NCBI RefSeq assembly: GCF_900324475.1
Contig: NZ_LT992502.1
Location: 2,666,001-2,730,000 of the forward strand
DNA length: 64,000 nt
Source of the DNA: Enterobacter bugandensis
GTDB taxonomy: Bacteria > Pseudomonadota > Gammaproteobacteria > Enterobacterales > Enterobacteriaceae
Reading direction: 5' to 3'
Made by a program: the position numbers and the translations under genes. The notes below the pieces were generated by a model, which was not told where the DNA came from, searched no databases, and saw nothing but the letters and a program-made list of their open reading frames with translations. Of the stretch, positions 28,723 through 38,900 are shown piece by piece; positions within the stretch are counted from its first letter, which is position 1, and each line of letters starts with the position of its first letter.

Positions 28723-31401
28723 ATGGCTGTTACTAATATCGCTGAACTGAACGCCCTCGTCGAGCGCGTTAAAAAAGCCCAGCGTGAATATGCCAATTTC
28801 ACCCAAGAACAGGTTGATAAAATCTTCCGCGCGGCCGCTCTGGCTGCTGCAGATGCTCGAATCCCTCTCGCTAAAATGGCCGTTGCCGAATCTGGCATGG
28901 GTATCGTTGAAGATAAAGTGATCAAAAACCACTTTGCTTCTGAGTATATCTACAACGCCTATAAAGATGAGAAAACCTGTGGCGTTCTGTCTGAAGACGA
29001 CACCTTCGGGACGATCACCATCGCCGAGCCTATCGGCATCATTTGCGGTATTGTTCCAACGACTAACCCTACTTCAACGGCTATCTTCAAATCGCTGATC
29101 AGCCTGAAGACCCGTAACGCAATCATCTTCTCTCCACATCCACGTGCGAAAGACGCAACAAATAAAGCAGCCGACATCGTTCTGCAGGCAGCAATTGCTG
29201 CGGGCGCACCAAAAGATCTGATTGGCTGGATCGACCAACCTTCTGTTGAACTGTCTAACGCGCTGATGCATCATCCGGACATTAACCTGATTCTGGCGAC
29301 CGGTGGTCCTGGTATGGTTAAAGCAGCATACAGCTCCGGTAAACCAGCAATCGGTGTAGGCGCAGGTAACACCCCCGTTGTTATCGATGAAACCGCTGAC
29401 ATCAAACGTGCTGTTGCGTCTGTGCTGATGTCTAAAACCTTCGATAACGGCGTTATCTGCGCATCTGAACAGTCTGTAGTTGTTGTTGATTCCGTGTACG
29501 ACGCAGTACGCGAGCGTTTCGCCAGCCACGGCGGCTACCTGCTGCAGGGCAAAGAGCTGAAAGCGGTTCAGGACATCATCCTCAAAAATGGCGCGCTGAA
29601 CGCTGCCATCGTAGGTCAGCCAGCCTATAAAATCGCTGAACTCGCGGGCTTTACCGTTCCGGCGACCACCAAGATCCTGATCGGTGAAGTTAAAGTTGTC
29701 GACGAAAGCGAGCCGTTTGCTCACGAAAAACTGTCTCCTACGCTTGCTATGTACCGTGCGAAAGATTTCGAAGACGCGGTAGAAAAAGCCGAGAAGCTGG
29801 TTGCTATGGGCGGTATCGGTCATACCTCATGTCTGTACACCGACCAGGATAACCAGCCAGAGCGTGTTGCCCACTTCGGTCAGATGATGAAAACTGCCCG
29901 TATCCTGATTAACACCCCTGCTTCTCAGGGTGGTATCGGTGACCTGTATAACTTCAAACTCGCACCTTCCCTGACTCTGGGTTGTGGTTCCTGGGGTGGT
30001 AACTCCATCTCTGAAAACGTTGGTCCAAAACACCTGATCAACAAGAAAACCGTTGCTAAGCGAGCTGAAAACATGTTGTGGCACAAACTTCCGAAATCTA
30101 TCTACTTCCGCCGTGGCTCTCTGCCAATCGCGCTGGATGAAGTGATTACTGATGGCCACAAACGTGCGCTCATCGTGACTGACCGTTTCCTGTTCAACAA
30201 CGGCTACGCTGACCAGATCACCTCTGTGCTGAAAGCGGCTGGCGTCGAAACTGAAGTGTTCTTCGAAGTTGAAGCTGACCCAACCCTGAGCGTTGTACGC
30301 AAAGGTGCTGAACTGGCGAACTCCTTCAAACCAGATGTAATTATCGCACTGGGTGGTGGTTCCCCAATGGACGCCGCGAAAATCATGTGGGTTATGTACG
30401 AACATCCGGAAACCCATTTCGAAGAGCTGGCGCTGCGCTTTATGGACATCCGTAAACGTATCTACAAGTTCCCGAAAATGGGCGTGAAAGCGAAAATGAT
30501 CGCCGTCACCACCACTTCCGGTACCGGCTCAGAAGTGACGCCATTCGCGGTAGTAACAGATGACGCAACAGGTCAGAAATACCCGCTGGCTGACTACGCG
30601 CTGACGCCAGATATGGCTATCGTTGATGCCAACCTGGTAATGGAAATGCCGAAGTCTCTGTGTGCGTTCGGTGGTCTGGATGCCGTGACTCACGCGCTGG
30701 AAGCCTACGTTTCTGTACTGGCGTCTGAGTTCTCTGACGGTCAGGCTCTGCAGGCTCTGAAACTGCTGAAAGAAAACCTGCCAGCGTCCTACAACGAAGG
30801 TTCTAAAAACCCTGTAGCACGTGAACGTGTCCACAGTGCAGCAACCATCGCCGGTATCGCGTTTGCGAACGCCTTCCTGGGTGTTTGCCACTCTATGGCG
30901 CACAAGCTGGGTTCACAGTTCCACATTCCTCACGGTCTGGCGAACGCCCTGTTGATCAGCAACGTTATCCGCTATAACGCCAACGACAACCCAACCAAGC
31001 AGACTGCGTTCAGCCAGTATGACCGTCCGCAAGCGCGCCGTCGTTATGCTGAAATCGCTGACCACCTTGGTCTGAGCGCACCGGGCGACCGTACTGCTGC
31101 GAAGATTGAGAAACTGCTGGCATGGCTGGAAAGCCTGAAAGCTGAACTGGGTATTCCTAAATCTATCCGTGAAGCAGGCGTTCAGGAAGCTGACTTCCTC
31201 GCTCACGTAGACAAGCTGTCTGAAGATGCCTTCGATGACCAGTGTACTGGTGCTAACCCGCGCTACCCACTGATCTCCGAGCTGAAACAGATTCTGCTGG
31301 ATACCTACTACGGTCGTGAGTTCAAAGAAGGTGACGTTGCTGCTGTGAAAACAGAAGCTCCGGTCATTAAAGCTGACAAGAAAGCGAAGAAAAGCGCTTA
31401 A
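28723..31401 (+). CDS. adhE: AdhE, bifunctional acetaldehyde-CoA / alcohol dehydrogenase
   Basis: AdhE reduces acetyl-CoA to acetaldehyde and then ethanol during fermentation, regenerating NAD; it assembles into helical filaments (spirosomes). The 892 residues comprise an N-terminal aldehyde dehydrogenase with catalytic C246 (GVICASEQ). After a linker around residue 440 comes a C-terminal iron-dependent alcohol dehydrogenase, with [10 protein letters not shown] for NAD and metal-binding histidines in the [15 protein letters not shown] and PHGLANA regions. The ATG at 28723 gives the E. coli start [10 protein letters not shown]; an upstream in-frame start is not used. Confidence 0.97.
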   Translation: MAVTNIAELNALVERVKKAQREYANFTQEQVDKIFRAAALAAADARIPLAKMAVAESGMGIVEDKVIKNHFASEYIYNAYKDEKTCGVLSEDDTFGTITIAEPIGIICGIVPTTNPTSTAIFKSLISLKTRNAIIFSPHPRAKDATNKAADIVLQAAIAAGAPKDLIGWIDQPSVELSNALMHHPDINLILATGGPGMVKAAYSSGKPAIGVGAGNTPVVIDETADIKRAVASVLMSKTFDNGVICASEQSVVVVDSVYDAVRERFASHGGYLLQGKELKAVQDIILKNGALNAAIVGQPAYKIAELAGFTVPATTKILIGEVKVVDESEPFAHEKLSPTLAMYRAKDFEDAVEKAEKLVAMGGIGHTSCLYTDQDNQPERVAHFGQMMKTARILINTPASQGGIGDLYNFKLAPSLTLGCGSWGGNSISENVGPKHLINKKTVAKRAENMLWHKLPKSIYFRRGSLPIALDEVITDGHKRALIVTDRFLFNNGYADQITSVLKAAGVETEVFFEVEADPTLSVVRKGAELANSFKPDVIIALGGGSPMDAAKIMWVMYEHPETHFEELALRFMDIRKRIYKFPKMGVKAKMIAVTTTSGTGSEVTPFAVVTDDATGQKYPLADYALTPDMAIVDANLVMEMPKSLCAFGGLDAVTHALEAYVSVLASEFSDGQALQALKLLKENLPASYNEGSKNPVARERVHSAATIAGIAFANAFLGVCHSMAHKLGSQFHIPHGLANALLISNVIRYNANDNPTKQTAFSQYDRPQARRRYAEIADHLGLSAPGDRTAAKIEKLLAWLESLKAELGIPKSIREAGVQEADFLAHVDKLSEDAFDDQCTGANPRYPLISELKQILLDTYYGREFKEGDVAAVKTEAPVIKADKKAKKSA

Positions 31402-31418
31402 CTGACAGCCTGAGGATA

Positions 31419-31446
31419 AAACCCGCCTGTATGGCGGGTTTTTTTA
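31419..31446 (+). terminator. adhE terminator
   Basis: AAACCCGCC (31419-31427) pairs with GGCGGGTTT (31433-31441) around TGTAT, running into a seven-base T-tract, 17 bases after the adhE stop. Confidence 0.92.
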
Positions 31447-31466
31447 TGTCTGAATAACGGCGGATA

Positions 31467-32080
31467 TTATTTTCTGTTGTCGTGCTGGATCGCCGTCAGC
31501 GAGCCTACGGACAACGCTTCCTTATAATGCTTACGACAGACCGACACATAGCGTTCATTGCCACCAATCACCACCTGCTCACCGTCCGCATAAGGTTTTC
31601 CAGCCTGGTCGAGACGAAGCACCATGCTGGCCTTGCGTCCACAGAAACAGATAGTTTTTAGTTCAACCAGCTTATCTGACCAGGCAAGCAAAACTGGCTT
31701 CCGGCAAACAGCTCCCCGCGGAAGTCCGTACGCAGCCCGTAGCACAGAACGGGGATATCGAGCTCATCAACCACTTCAGAGAGCGCGTGCACCTGTTCAC
31801 GCGTCAGGAACTGGCTCTCATCAACCAGCACGCAGTGAATGGGCTCTGACGCATGCGCAGCGCGGATATCCTCCAGCAGGTCAGTTTGCGGGTTAAACAG
31901 CCTGGCTGGCGAAGAGAGGCCTATTCTGGAACTCACCTTCCCTGCACCGAAGCGATCGTCGATTTCAGCGGTATAAACAACGGTACGCATTCCTCGTTCC
32001 TGGTAATTGTATGAGGATTGCAGCAGTGCGGTGGATTTCCCGGCATTCATTGCCGAATAGTAGAAATAAAGTTGTGCCAT
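31467..32080 (-). pseudogene. tdk: Thymidine kinase, frameshifted
   Basis: Thymidine kinase phosphorylates thymidine with ATP. The N-terminal part from ATG at 32080 is intact ([17 protein letters not shown] with the P-loop, then VDESQFLT). After residue 130 (GSQF) the frame reads ten foreign residues and stops, giving 140 residues. The expected continuation [23 protein letters not shown] to the natural C-terminus follows in another frame. One extra base in the four-base A-run at 31690-31693 (TTTT on the coding strand) would restore a protein of about 204 residues. The lost part holds the zinc-binding cysteines and lasso loop, so the truncated product should be inactive. Confidence 0.85.
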
Positions 32081-32628
32081 TGGCCGTAAAACCCTAATCA
32101 ATGTGTAATATTCCCGATGATTCATTGTACCATATTTTGTCTGGTCATCAGCGACACGCCGCACAAACGATGCCGTGCTGAAAGGTGTAAAACGCCCTCT
32201 TTTCGCAAAAATAATCCGCTAAAACAGAGAGTAATGGCGGTCATGCTGGTGAATAGGTTATATGATTAGCCAAACATAACACTTCTTTTTATAGTGGAAT
32301 CTGCGTTCATTAAAATTCACTATTTATTAACTATTCCTGCCTTAACACCGTCGCCTGGAACTAATACAAAAGGCTGATATTTATCCGCCGAAACTATAAT
32401 TCCTGCGGCAAATGTCACAAAAAAAAGATGCAAGCGGCGGGGTTAAGCAGGTTATCGTGATAACAAGCGAGACTGCCAAAGAGGAAATTTAAGTTAGCGT
32501 AATTAATAATAGCGGCTTTATTTAGTATTTTTTGAATTCCTTACATTCCTGGCTATTGCACATCTGAATTTATGGCTCTATTATTAGGTCAACAAACCAC
32601 CCCCCATTATAAGTTTGAGATTACTACA
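32081..32628 (+). promoter_or_regulatory. hns upstream region
   Basis: 548 bases without a gene between divergent tdk and hns. It is rich in A/T runs, consistent with the curved DNA to which H-NS binds when it represses its own gene. The 45 bases before the hns start are close to the E. coli leader. They include the TTACTACAATGAGC segment that the small RNA DsrA pairs with in E. coli. I assign no promoter hexamers with confidence. Confidence 0.5.
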
Positions 32629-33042
32629 ATGAGCGAAGCACTTAAAATTCTGAACAACATCCGTACTCTTCGTGCGCAGGCAAGAGAATGTACCCTTGAA
32701 ACGCTCGAAGAAATGCTGGAAAAATTAGAAGTTGTAGTTAATGAACGTCGCGAAGAAGAAAGCGCTGCTGCTGCTGAAATCGAAGAGCGTACGCGTAAAC
32801 TGCAGCAATATCGTGAAATGCTGATTGCTGATGGTATCGATCCAAATGAATTGCTGAACAGCATTGCTGCTGCAAAAACCGGTACCAAAGCAAAACGCGC
32901 TGCCCGTCCTGCTAAATATAGCTATGTAGATGAGAACGGCGAAACTAAAACCTGGACCGGCCAGGGCCGTACTCCTGCTGTAATCAAGAAAGCTATGGAT
33001 GAGCAAGGTAAACAGCTGGATGACTTCCTGATCAAGGATTAA
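32629..33042 (+). CDS. hns: H-NS, nucleoid-associated silencing protein
   Basis: H-NS coats AT-rich DNA and silences horizontally acquired and stress genes. The 137 residues equal the E. coli length. Residues 1 to about 80 form the coiled-coil oligomerisation region ([21 protein letters not shown]). A flexible linker follows, then the C-terminal DNA-binding domain with the AT-hook-like loop TGQGRTP near residues 110-116. The ATG at 32629 is the conserved start [15 protein letters not shown]. Confidence 0.98.
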   Translation: MSEALKILNNIRTLRAQARECTLETLEEMLEKLEVVVNERREEESAAAAEIEERTRKLQQYREMLIADGIDPNELLNSIAAAKTGTKAKRAARPAKYSYVDENGETKTWTGQGRTPAVIKKAMDEQGKQLDDFLIKD

Positions 33043-33060
33043 TCAAGCCGAATTCAGAAA

Positions 33061-33087
33061 AATCCCGCCTCTGGTGGGATTTTTTTT
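33061..33087 (+). terminator. hns terminator
   Basis: AATCCCGCC (33061-33069) pairs with GGTGGGATT (33073-33081), including one G-U pair, around TCT, followed by eight T residues. Confidence 0.93.
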
Positions 33088-33190
33088 GCCCGCAATTTAT
33101 CACTAACATCCTCTTACACTCCGTCATAAAGCGTTATTTGGCTATTTAGTTTCGCTTACAAACAGGCTGGTCATGGCGTTTTATGGGCAT

Positions 33191-33222
33191 AAAAAAACCG
33201 GTGGGCAGCGCCACACCGGTTT
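33191..33222 (-). terminator. galU terminator
   Basis: On the minus strand, AAACCGGTG (33214-33222 complement) pairs with CACCGGTTT (33195-33203 complement) and continues into a T-run from the A7 at 33191-33197. It lies about 20 bases past the galU stop. Confidence 0.88.
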
Positions 33223-33240
33223 CATAGATTTACGCCTGGA

Positions 33241-34149
33241 TTATTTCTTAATACCCATACTCTCTTTGAGCCAGCCTTTAAATTCTTCACCCAGCGTATT
33301 ATGGCGAATGCCGTATTCAACGAACGCCTGCATATAACCGAGCTTATTACCGCAGTCATGGCTCTTACCTTTCATGTGGTAAGCCTCAACGGTCTCTTTC
33401 TCGATCAGCATATCAATGGCATCCGTCAGCTGGATTTCATCCCCTGCTCCTGGAGGCGTTTTCGCCAGCAGTGGCCAGATTTCAGCACTCAGGACATAGC
33501 GACCCACCACTGCCAGATTAGACGGCGCTACGTCGGCTTTAGGCTTCTCTACGACACCAACCATTGGCACGCTTTCGCCTGGCTCGAGGTTCACGCCCTT
33601 GCAGTCAACCACACCGTAAGCGGTCACGTCTTCAACTGGCTCAACCATAATCTGGCTGCAGCCCGTTTCGTCAAAGCGGTGGATCATCTCAGCCAGGTTG
33701 TCCTGGGAGAGATCGGATTCGTATTCATCCAGAATCACGTCAGGCAGAATAACCGCGACGGGCTCATCACCCACAACCGGGTGTGCACACATAACCGCGT
33801 GGCCCAGACCTTTAGCCAGCCCCTGACGAACCTGCATAATGGTGACGTGCGGAGGGCAAATAGACTGAACTTCTTCTAACAGCTGACGCTTAACGCGTTT
33901 TTCCAGCATGGCTTCGAGTTCAAAACTTGTATCGAAGTGGTTTTCGATAGAGTTTTTAGATGAATGCGTAACCAGCACAATTTCAGTAATGCCAGCCGCG
34001 ATACACTCATTAACGACATACTGGATTAATGGCTTATCAACCAGAGGCAGCATCTCTTTAGGAATCGCCTTAGTTGCTGGTAACATCCTGGTCCCCAATC
34101 CCGCTACCGGGATGACGGCCTTTCTGACTTTCGAATTTAGGGCAGCCAT
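33241..34149 (-). CDS. galU: GalU, UTP-glucose-1-phosphate uridylyltransferase
   Basis: GalU makes UDP-glucose from UTP and glucose 1-phosphate, feeding lipopolysaccharide core, membrane-derived oligosaccharides, trehalose and galactose metabolism. The 302 residues equal E. coli GalU. The nucleotide-binding signature [17 protein letters not shown] lies at residues 17-33, and the VEKP motif ([13 protein letters not shown]) is intact. It converges on hns with separate terminators. Confidence 0.97.
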   Translation of the reverse strand: MAALNSKVRKAVIPVAGLGTRMLPATKAIPKEMLPLVDKPLIQYVVNECIAAGITEIVLVTHSSKNSIENHFDTSFELEAMLEKRVKRQLLEEVQSICPPHVTIMQVRQGLAKGLGHAVMCAHPVVGDEPVAVILPDVILDEYESDLSQDNLAEMIHRFDETGCSQIMVEPVEDVTAYGVVDCKGVNLEPGESVPMVGVVEKPKADVAPSNLAVVGRYVLSAEIWPLLAKTPPGAGDEIQLTDAIDMLIEKETVEAYHMKGKSHDCGNKLGYMQAFVEYGIRHNTLGEEFKGWLKESMGIKK

Positions 34150-34349
34150 TCAAATTCTCCTGAGCTGTTCAAGTTTTGAACTTTTATGCAATAAATAACG
34201 CGTTGAGTATATCAGCCTCGCCCCGCAGTCCGGGTCTGAAAAGAACGCGTTGCCGATGAATTAGGACAAATACGCATGAATCTGGGCAGCGATAGTAGCA
34301 CTCCCGAGAAAACACAGGTAAAGCAATCTTAAAATTAAGATCCAATTGC

Positions 34350-35363
34350 TTATTCCGTGGACAACATTAAGCGAAGCCTTCCCCCGGCACCCCAAATTTG
34401 GCACTGCCAGGAAGAACAGCGATGGCTAATTTGATTTAGATACGCCGTTCCCAGTGTTCCAAGCGGCACCCCGTTACTCACCTGAATATGGTGTTCCCCG
34501 GTATTCAGTGACGCGTTGAGACCTGCAGAAACGAGGATAAGATTCTTTAAACCGCTATGGTAATAACCAACCAGCAGCGGGAACTGTCCGGGTAAATTGG
34601 CCTGACGAAAAAGCTGGTTTACCTGTTTGAGTAAACTGCCTAACTCTGGGAGCCGTTGTCCCTGATGTGATAACTGTTCCTGCAATAATCCATTAAAGAG
34701 TGCGCGCAGTAACAATGCAGCTAATACGCCATTATCCCCTGCACGGGTTACGTCCAGAGAATAAAATGCGAGGTCGGAATCAGACAGAGGTGCAATATCC
34801 AGCACCAGCCCAGGCTGATCGGCCGCCACCAGCTGGCGATAGTTTACGCGGCAGTGGGAAATAGTTTGCTGAACGGGAGGCTGAAGTTCTTGCAACAATT
34901 TCGCCGCCGCTGGCGGATTACTCACCAGCGCGTCCCAGTCCTGAAAAAGGCGTTCCTCTTCCTCAACGCGGGAATTAAACATATTTGGATAAAGGCACGC
35001 TAATACCGTCTCACGTAACCGGTTCAGATCTTTGACGGGTTTCAGCAGAATATCCTGAACGCCAAGACGTAATGCTTTGGCAATATCCGCCATATTTTCT
35101 GTCGCGGAGATCACCAGAATGGGCATCTGGTCACCCTCGTTGCGCAGATGTTCAACCAGTTTCAGCCCATTCATTCGCGGCATCGCGATGTCGCAAATCA
35201 TCAGATCGGGCGTAATACCGGTCATTTTCTCCAGCGCGTCGACACCATCTTCAGCCAGTAAAGTGTTTGCTCCCAGCGAGGATAACCACGAATCCAGTAG
35301 CGATCGGAAAACGGGCTCGTCTTCAACAATCAAAATGTGTTTTCCGGCCAATGGCTGCGTCAT
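34350..35363 (-). CDS. rssB: RssB, RpoS-recruiting response regulator
   Basis: RssB (SprE) is the adaptor that binds sigma-S and delivers it to ClpXP for degradation during growth. The 337 residues equal the E. coli length. The N-terminal receiver domain has its phosphoacceptor D58 in MICDIAMPRMNG. The C-terminal effector is a degenerate PP2C-like phosphatase domain. The start is preceded by a strong GGGGAGG. It is downstream of rssA on the same strand, 91 bases away. Confidence 0.96.
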   Translation of the reverse strand: MTQPLAGKHILIVEDEPVFRSLLDSWLSSLGANTLLAEDGVDALEKMTGITPDLMICDIAMPRMNGLKLVEHLRNEGDQMPILVISATENMADIAKALRLGVQDILLKPVKDLNRLRETVLACLYPNMFNSRVEEEERLFQDWDALVSNPPAAAKLLQELQPPVQQTISHCRVNYRQLVAADQPGLVLDIAPLSDSDLAFYSLDVTRAGDNGVLAALLLRALFNGLLQEQLSHQGQRLPELGSLLKQVNQLFRQANLPGQFPLLVGYYHSGLKNLILVSAGLNASLNTGEHHIQVSNGVPLGTLGTAYLNQISHRCSSWQCQIWGAGGRLRLMLSTE

Positions 35364-35454
35364 GGTTCCTCCCCTGGCTGACAGTTACTAAATAGTGGCA
35401 TGCTATCGGCACTATCGCCTGTCAGATTTTGCTGAAGTAGTCAAAAAAAGGTGC

Positions 35455-36357
35455 TTAACGTGCTGTTCGCACAAACGGCAGCAACTCGTCTATTTTCTTT
35501 TCGACGGCTAGCGAGCCCGCTGCGATGGCGGCCTCAGCCCGATGGAAATCAAGGGTAGAGATTTGCGGACAGTAAGGCTGAATAAGAATATCCGGAGGAT
35601 CGCCAGCCATACGGTTACGTTTAAGGCGATTCTCAAGAACCTGAATTGAGGTGGTCATGATCTCCATGGCCGTCGGTGCGGCAACCGAGCGTCGTGCGGC
35701 CAGGCGACCAATTCTTCCGCGCAGGCGTTCATGCCAGGCAAGCTTTTCGACGTCGGCATCTTCGCTCTGCAGATTGATCGGCATAAGGTCTTGCTGCATC
35801 AGATGAGCGTCGTGCTGCAAATCAACGGCGATGACGATGTCCGCCCCCATGGCGCGCGTCAGAGAGATGGGAACCGGGTTCACGACACCACCATCGACAA
35901 GCCAGTAACCGTTATGGGGCACGGGCGCCATAAGCCCAGGAATACTGCATGAAGCACGCACCGCAAGGTGAATATCCCCTTCGGTCAGCCAGAGTTCACG
36001 GCCTGTGCTGAGATTGGTTGCGACGGCACCGAAAGGCATCCGGCAGTCAGTAAAGTCTTCGAGAGGCATCACTCGGCGGAACTGGTTAAAGACGCGTTCA
36101 CCGCGCAACAGCCCACCGCGCTGCCAGGAGAGATCCATCAGACGCAGCACGTCCCAATAGCTGAAGGAGCGCACCCAGGTTTCGAGATCCGGAAGCTTGC
36201 CGCACGCGTAAGCGGAGCCGACAAGCGATCCGATTGAACATCCTGCTACGATATCAACGTCAACGCCCATCTTGTTTAAGGCATTAATCACGCCGATATG
36301 AGACCATCCCCGGGCTGCACCTGATCCCAGCGCCAGTCCAATTTTAACCTTTCTCAT
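35455..36357 (-). CDS. rssA: RssA, patatin-like phospholipase family protein
   Basis: A patatin-family serine hydrolase of 300 residues. The oxyanion hole GSGAARGW lies near residues 10-17, the nucleophile elbow GCSIG near 40-44, and the catalytic Asp in VDGGVVNP. It forms an operon with rssB, but its own role is unclear. The ATG at 36357 gives the conserved start MRKVKIGLALGSG; the frame is open a little further upstream without support. It is divergent from ychJ. Confidence 0.94.
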   Translation of the reverse strand: MRKVKIGLALGSGAARGWSHIGVINALNKMGVDVDIVAGCSIGSLVGSAYACGKLPDLETWVRSFSYWDVLRLMDLSWQRGGLLRGERVFNQFRRVMPLEDFTDCRMPFGAVATNLSTGRELWLTEGDIHLAVRASCSIPGLMAPVPHNGYWLVDGGVVNPVPISLTRAMGADIVIAVDLQHDAHLMQQDLMPINLQSEDADVEKLAWHERLRGRIGRLAARRSVAAPTAMEIMTTSIQVLENRLKRNRMAGDPPDILIQPYCPQISTLDFHRAEAAIAAGSLAVEKKIDELLPFVRTAR

Positions 36358-36471
36358 TAGCCCTGTTTTACTTCCCCTGGATTCCTGACATAGCGTCAAC
36401 GCAACTGCTCAGTTAACATAGTGCTACCCGAGGCGTTTTACGCCCTTATTTTTTGTTCCAGGAAGAGAATC

Positions 36472-36930
36472 GTGTCTCAACTCTGCCCCTGTGGTAGCGC
36501 TCTGGAGTATAGCCTATGTTGCCAGCGATATCTTTCTGGCAATCAGGTTGCACCGGATCCGTCACACCTCATGCGTTCACGGTATACTGCTTTTGTGATC
36601 AAAGACGCAGACTACCTGATAAAAACCTGGCACCCGTCCTGCCACGCCGCCGATTTCCGACAGGAGATCGAAGCCGGGTTCGCCAACACCCACTGGCTTG
36701 GGCTTACCGTGTTTGAATCGTCACCCGGTAGCCACCACGACGAAGGCTTTGTCAGCTTTGTTGCCCGTTTTACCGAGAACGCCAGGCCTGGCGCCATTAT
36801 CGAGCGTTCCCGGTTCTTAAAGGAAAGCGGGCAGTGGTATTATATTGACGGTACGCGCCCACAGTTTGGTCGTAACGATACCTGCCCTTGTGGTTCAGGA
36901 AAAAAATTCAAAAAGTGTTGCGGGCAGTAA
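36472..36930 (+). CDS. ychJ: YchJ, double SEC-C motif protein (UPF0225)
   Basis: A 152-residue protein with a zinc-binding SEC-C motif at each end, [14 protein letters not shown] at residues 4-17 and [14 protein letters not shown] at the C-terminus. Between them is an NTF2-like domain ([15 protein letters not shown] to [16 protein letters not shown]). Its function is unknown. The start is GTG at 36472, fixed by GGAAGAG upstream and by the E. coli N-terminus MSQLCPCGS. It is divergent from rssA. Confidence 0.93.
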   Translation: MSQLCPCGSALEYSLCCQRYLSGNQVAPDPSHLMRSRYTAFVIKDADYLIKTWHPSCHAADFRQEIEAGFANTHWLGLTVFESSPGSHHDEGFVSFVARFTENARPGAIIERSRFLKESGQWYYIDGTRPQFGRNDTCPCGSGKKFKKCCGQ

Positions 36931-36976
36931 CGCCTGACAACCCAGACTTCGCAAATACAAACAGGATTTCCCGGCG

Positions 36977-37819
36977 ATGCAATCATTACAACGTAAAGTT
37001 CTGCGCACTATCTGTCCCGATCAAAAAGGGCTGATCGCACGAATCACCAATATTTGCTACAAGCATGAACTGAATATCGTGCAGAACAACGAGTTCGTTG
37101 ACCACCGTACCGGTCGCTTCTTCATGCGTACCGAACTGGAAGGCATTTTCAACGACACCACCCTGCTGGCCGATCTGGACAGCGCGCTGCCGGACGGTTC
37201 CGTGCGTGAGCTGAATCCTGCGGGCCGTCGTCGCATTGTGATTCTGGTGACGAAAGAAGCTCACTGCCTGGGCGATCTGTTGATGAAGGCCAATTACGGC
37301 GGCCTGGACGTAGAAATTGCCGCTGTTATTGGCAACCACGAAACCCTGCGCACGCTGGTTGAGCGTTTTGATATTCCGTTTGAACTGGTAAGCCATGAAG
37401 GCCATACCCGTGAAGAGCACGACAACCTGATGGCTGCTGCCATTGAAGCGCATAACCCGGACTACGTGGTGCTGGCGAAATATATGCGCGTGCTGACGCC
37501 TTCCTTCGTCGCCCGCTTCCCGAACAAGATTATCAACATTCACCACTCGTTCCTGCCGGCCTTTATTGGCGCGCGGCCTTATCACCAGGCGTACGAGCGC
37601 GGCGTGAAGATCATCGGCGCAACCGCGCACTACGTGAATGACAATCTGGACGAAGGTCCCATCATCATGCAGGACGTGATTCACGTGGATCACACCTACA
37701 CCGCAGAAGATATGATGCGCGCCGGACGTGACGTTGAGAAGAACGTGTTGAGTCGTGCCCTGTATCAGGTGCTGGCGCAGCGTGTCTTTGTGTACGGTAA
37801 CAGAACCATCATTCTTTAA
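36977..37819 (+). CDS. purU: PurU, formyltetrahydrofolate deformylase
   Basis: PurU hydrolyses 10-formyl-tetrahydrofolate to formate and tetrahydrofolate. This balances one-carbon pools and supplies formate to PurT. The 280 residues equal E. coli PurU. An N-terminal ACT domain (CPDQKGLIARITNICYKHELNI, about residues 10-90) senses Met/Gly. The C-terminal formyl-transferase-fold domain contains KIINIHHSFLPAFIGARPYHQAYERG with the catalytic residues. It lies 46 bases after ychJ, possibly on the same transcript. Confidence 0.97.
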   Translation: MQSLQRKVLRTICPDQKGLIARITNICYKHELNIVQNNEFVDHRTGRFFMRTELEGIFNDTTLLADLDSALPDGSVRELNPAGRRRIVILVTKEAHCLGDLLMKANYGGLDVEIAAVIGNHETLRTLVERFDIPFELVSHEGHTREEHDNLMAAAIEAHNPDYVVLAKYMRVLTPSFVARFPNKIINIHHSFLPAFIGARPYHQAYERGVKIIGATAHYVNDNLDEGPIIMQDVIHVDHTYTAEDMMRAGRDVEKNVLSRALYQVLAQRVFVYGNRTIIL

Positions 37820-37900
37820 TCTTTCGGAAAATGAATTGATTAGCTTTGCGCCTTTACGGATAAAAAGCAGGCAAACAGCTTCTTTTCCCTAAAGGAATGC

Positions 37901-37928
37901 TTTACAGGGGCGTCTCATTTGATATGAT
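37901..37928 (+). promoter_or_regulatory. tyrTV tRNA promoter
   Basis: TTTACA (37901-37906) and TATGAT (37923-37928) are separated by 16 bases. The GC-rich GCGCCCCG discriminator that follows is typical of stringently controlled stable RNA promoters. The arrangement is close to E. coli tyrT. The first tRNA begins about 50 bases downstream. Confidence 0.88.
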
Positions 37929-37977
37929 GCGCCCCGCTTCCAGCAGGAAGCAGGCCAGTAAAAAAGCATTACCCCGT

Positions 37978-38062
<85 letters not shown>

Positions 38063-38097
38063 TCTCTCAGCACGACCTCAAAATTTGAATTACCCCT

Positions 38098-38182
<85 letters not shown>

Positions 38183-38349
38183 TCATTTTCAAACGACACT
38201 TAATATTCTGCTCGCACCGTGCATCATGTATTTCCGCAAGGGGAAGGATGAGAAGCTTCGACTAAGGTTCGATTCGAGCGCAGCGAGAAAGCGTTGCCGC
38301 AGGCAACGACCCGAAGGGCGAGGCGCAGCCGCCACCCGGCGACAGACGA
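38183..38349 (+). other. GC-rich hairpin tail after tRNA-Tyr genes
   Basis: Between tyrV and the Lrp-type gene. AAGGTTCGATTCGAG (38264-38278) resembles a tRNA T-arm. It is followed by CGTTGCC-GCA-GGCAACG (about 38292-38308) and a CCGAAGGGCGAGGCGCAGCCG stretch able to form further stems. In E. coli the equivalent position carries tRNA-tail-derived repeats (rttR), and a loosely analogous role is possible. There is no T-run, so termination, if here, is not classical. Confidence 0.4.
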
Positions 38350-38802
38350 CTACATTGGCGGCAAACGACGCTTCACCGGCGAACTTTTCACAATCGACGT
38401 ATTACATTGGGCATGCTCCGCCAGCCCGTCCAGCAGCGCATCCAGTTGTTCTATCGATCGCACCACCAGCCTAATCACAAAGCAGTCTTCCCCGGTCACT
38501 TTGTCGCTCTCAATACACTCCGGCATCGCCTGTATGTATTTATCCACCTTATGCAACAGCCCCGGCAAAGGCCGCACGCGTACCAGCGCCTGCAGCGTAT
38601 ACCCCAGCGCCGCGAGATTCACACGTGCGCCATACCCCTGAATCACACCGCGCTCTTCCAGCCGCTTTAGACGCTCTGCCGTGCTGGGTGAGGTCAGGCC
38701 AATGCGGCCGCTGAGCACCTTCAACGACATGCGCGCATCCTCAACCAGGCAGGCTAAAATTTGCCGATCGATATCATCAATAAGGTATTCCACTCGTTTC
38801 AC
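38350..38802 (-). CDS. Lrp/AsnC-family transcriptional regulator
   Basis: A 150-residue Lrp/AsnC-type regulator. The N-terminal winged helix-turn-helix (DDIDRQILACLVEDARMSLKVLSGRIGLTSPSTAERLKRLEERGVI, residues 9-54) precedes a RAM ligand-binding domain (residues about 70-140). Such proteins usually sense amino acids and often control a neighbouring transporter. It is divergently arranged, 98 bases from an EamA exporter gene, which it most likely regulates (inference). This pair is absent between tyrTV and narI in E. coli. Confidence 0.9.
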   Translation of the reverse strand: MKRVEYLIDDIDRQILACLVEDARMSLKVLSGRIGLTSPSTAERLKRLEERGVIQGYGARVNLAALGYTLQALVRVRPLPGLLHKVDKYIQAMPECIESDKVTGEDCFVIRLVVRSIEQLDALLDGLAEHAQCNTSIVKSSPVKRRLPPM

Positions 38803-38900
38803 CTAATTTAAAAATGCAGTTAACACCTTCAACCTTATCTCATCCCTGTAAAACCCAACAGCGATTTCCGACAATAGCGTTATTAATCAGGAGGTGAATA

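Noticed and set aside
31680..31700. Programmed frameshift in tdk
   Set aside because: CAGTTTTGC is not a slippery heptamer: a -1 slip would move tRNA-Phe from TTT to GTT. Four T residues are also too few for efficient transcriptional slippage. Mutation or base-call error is simpler.
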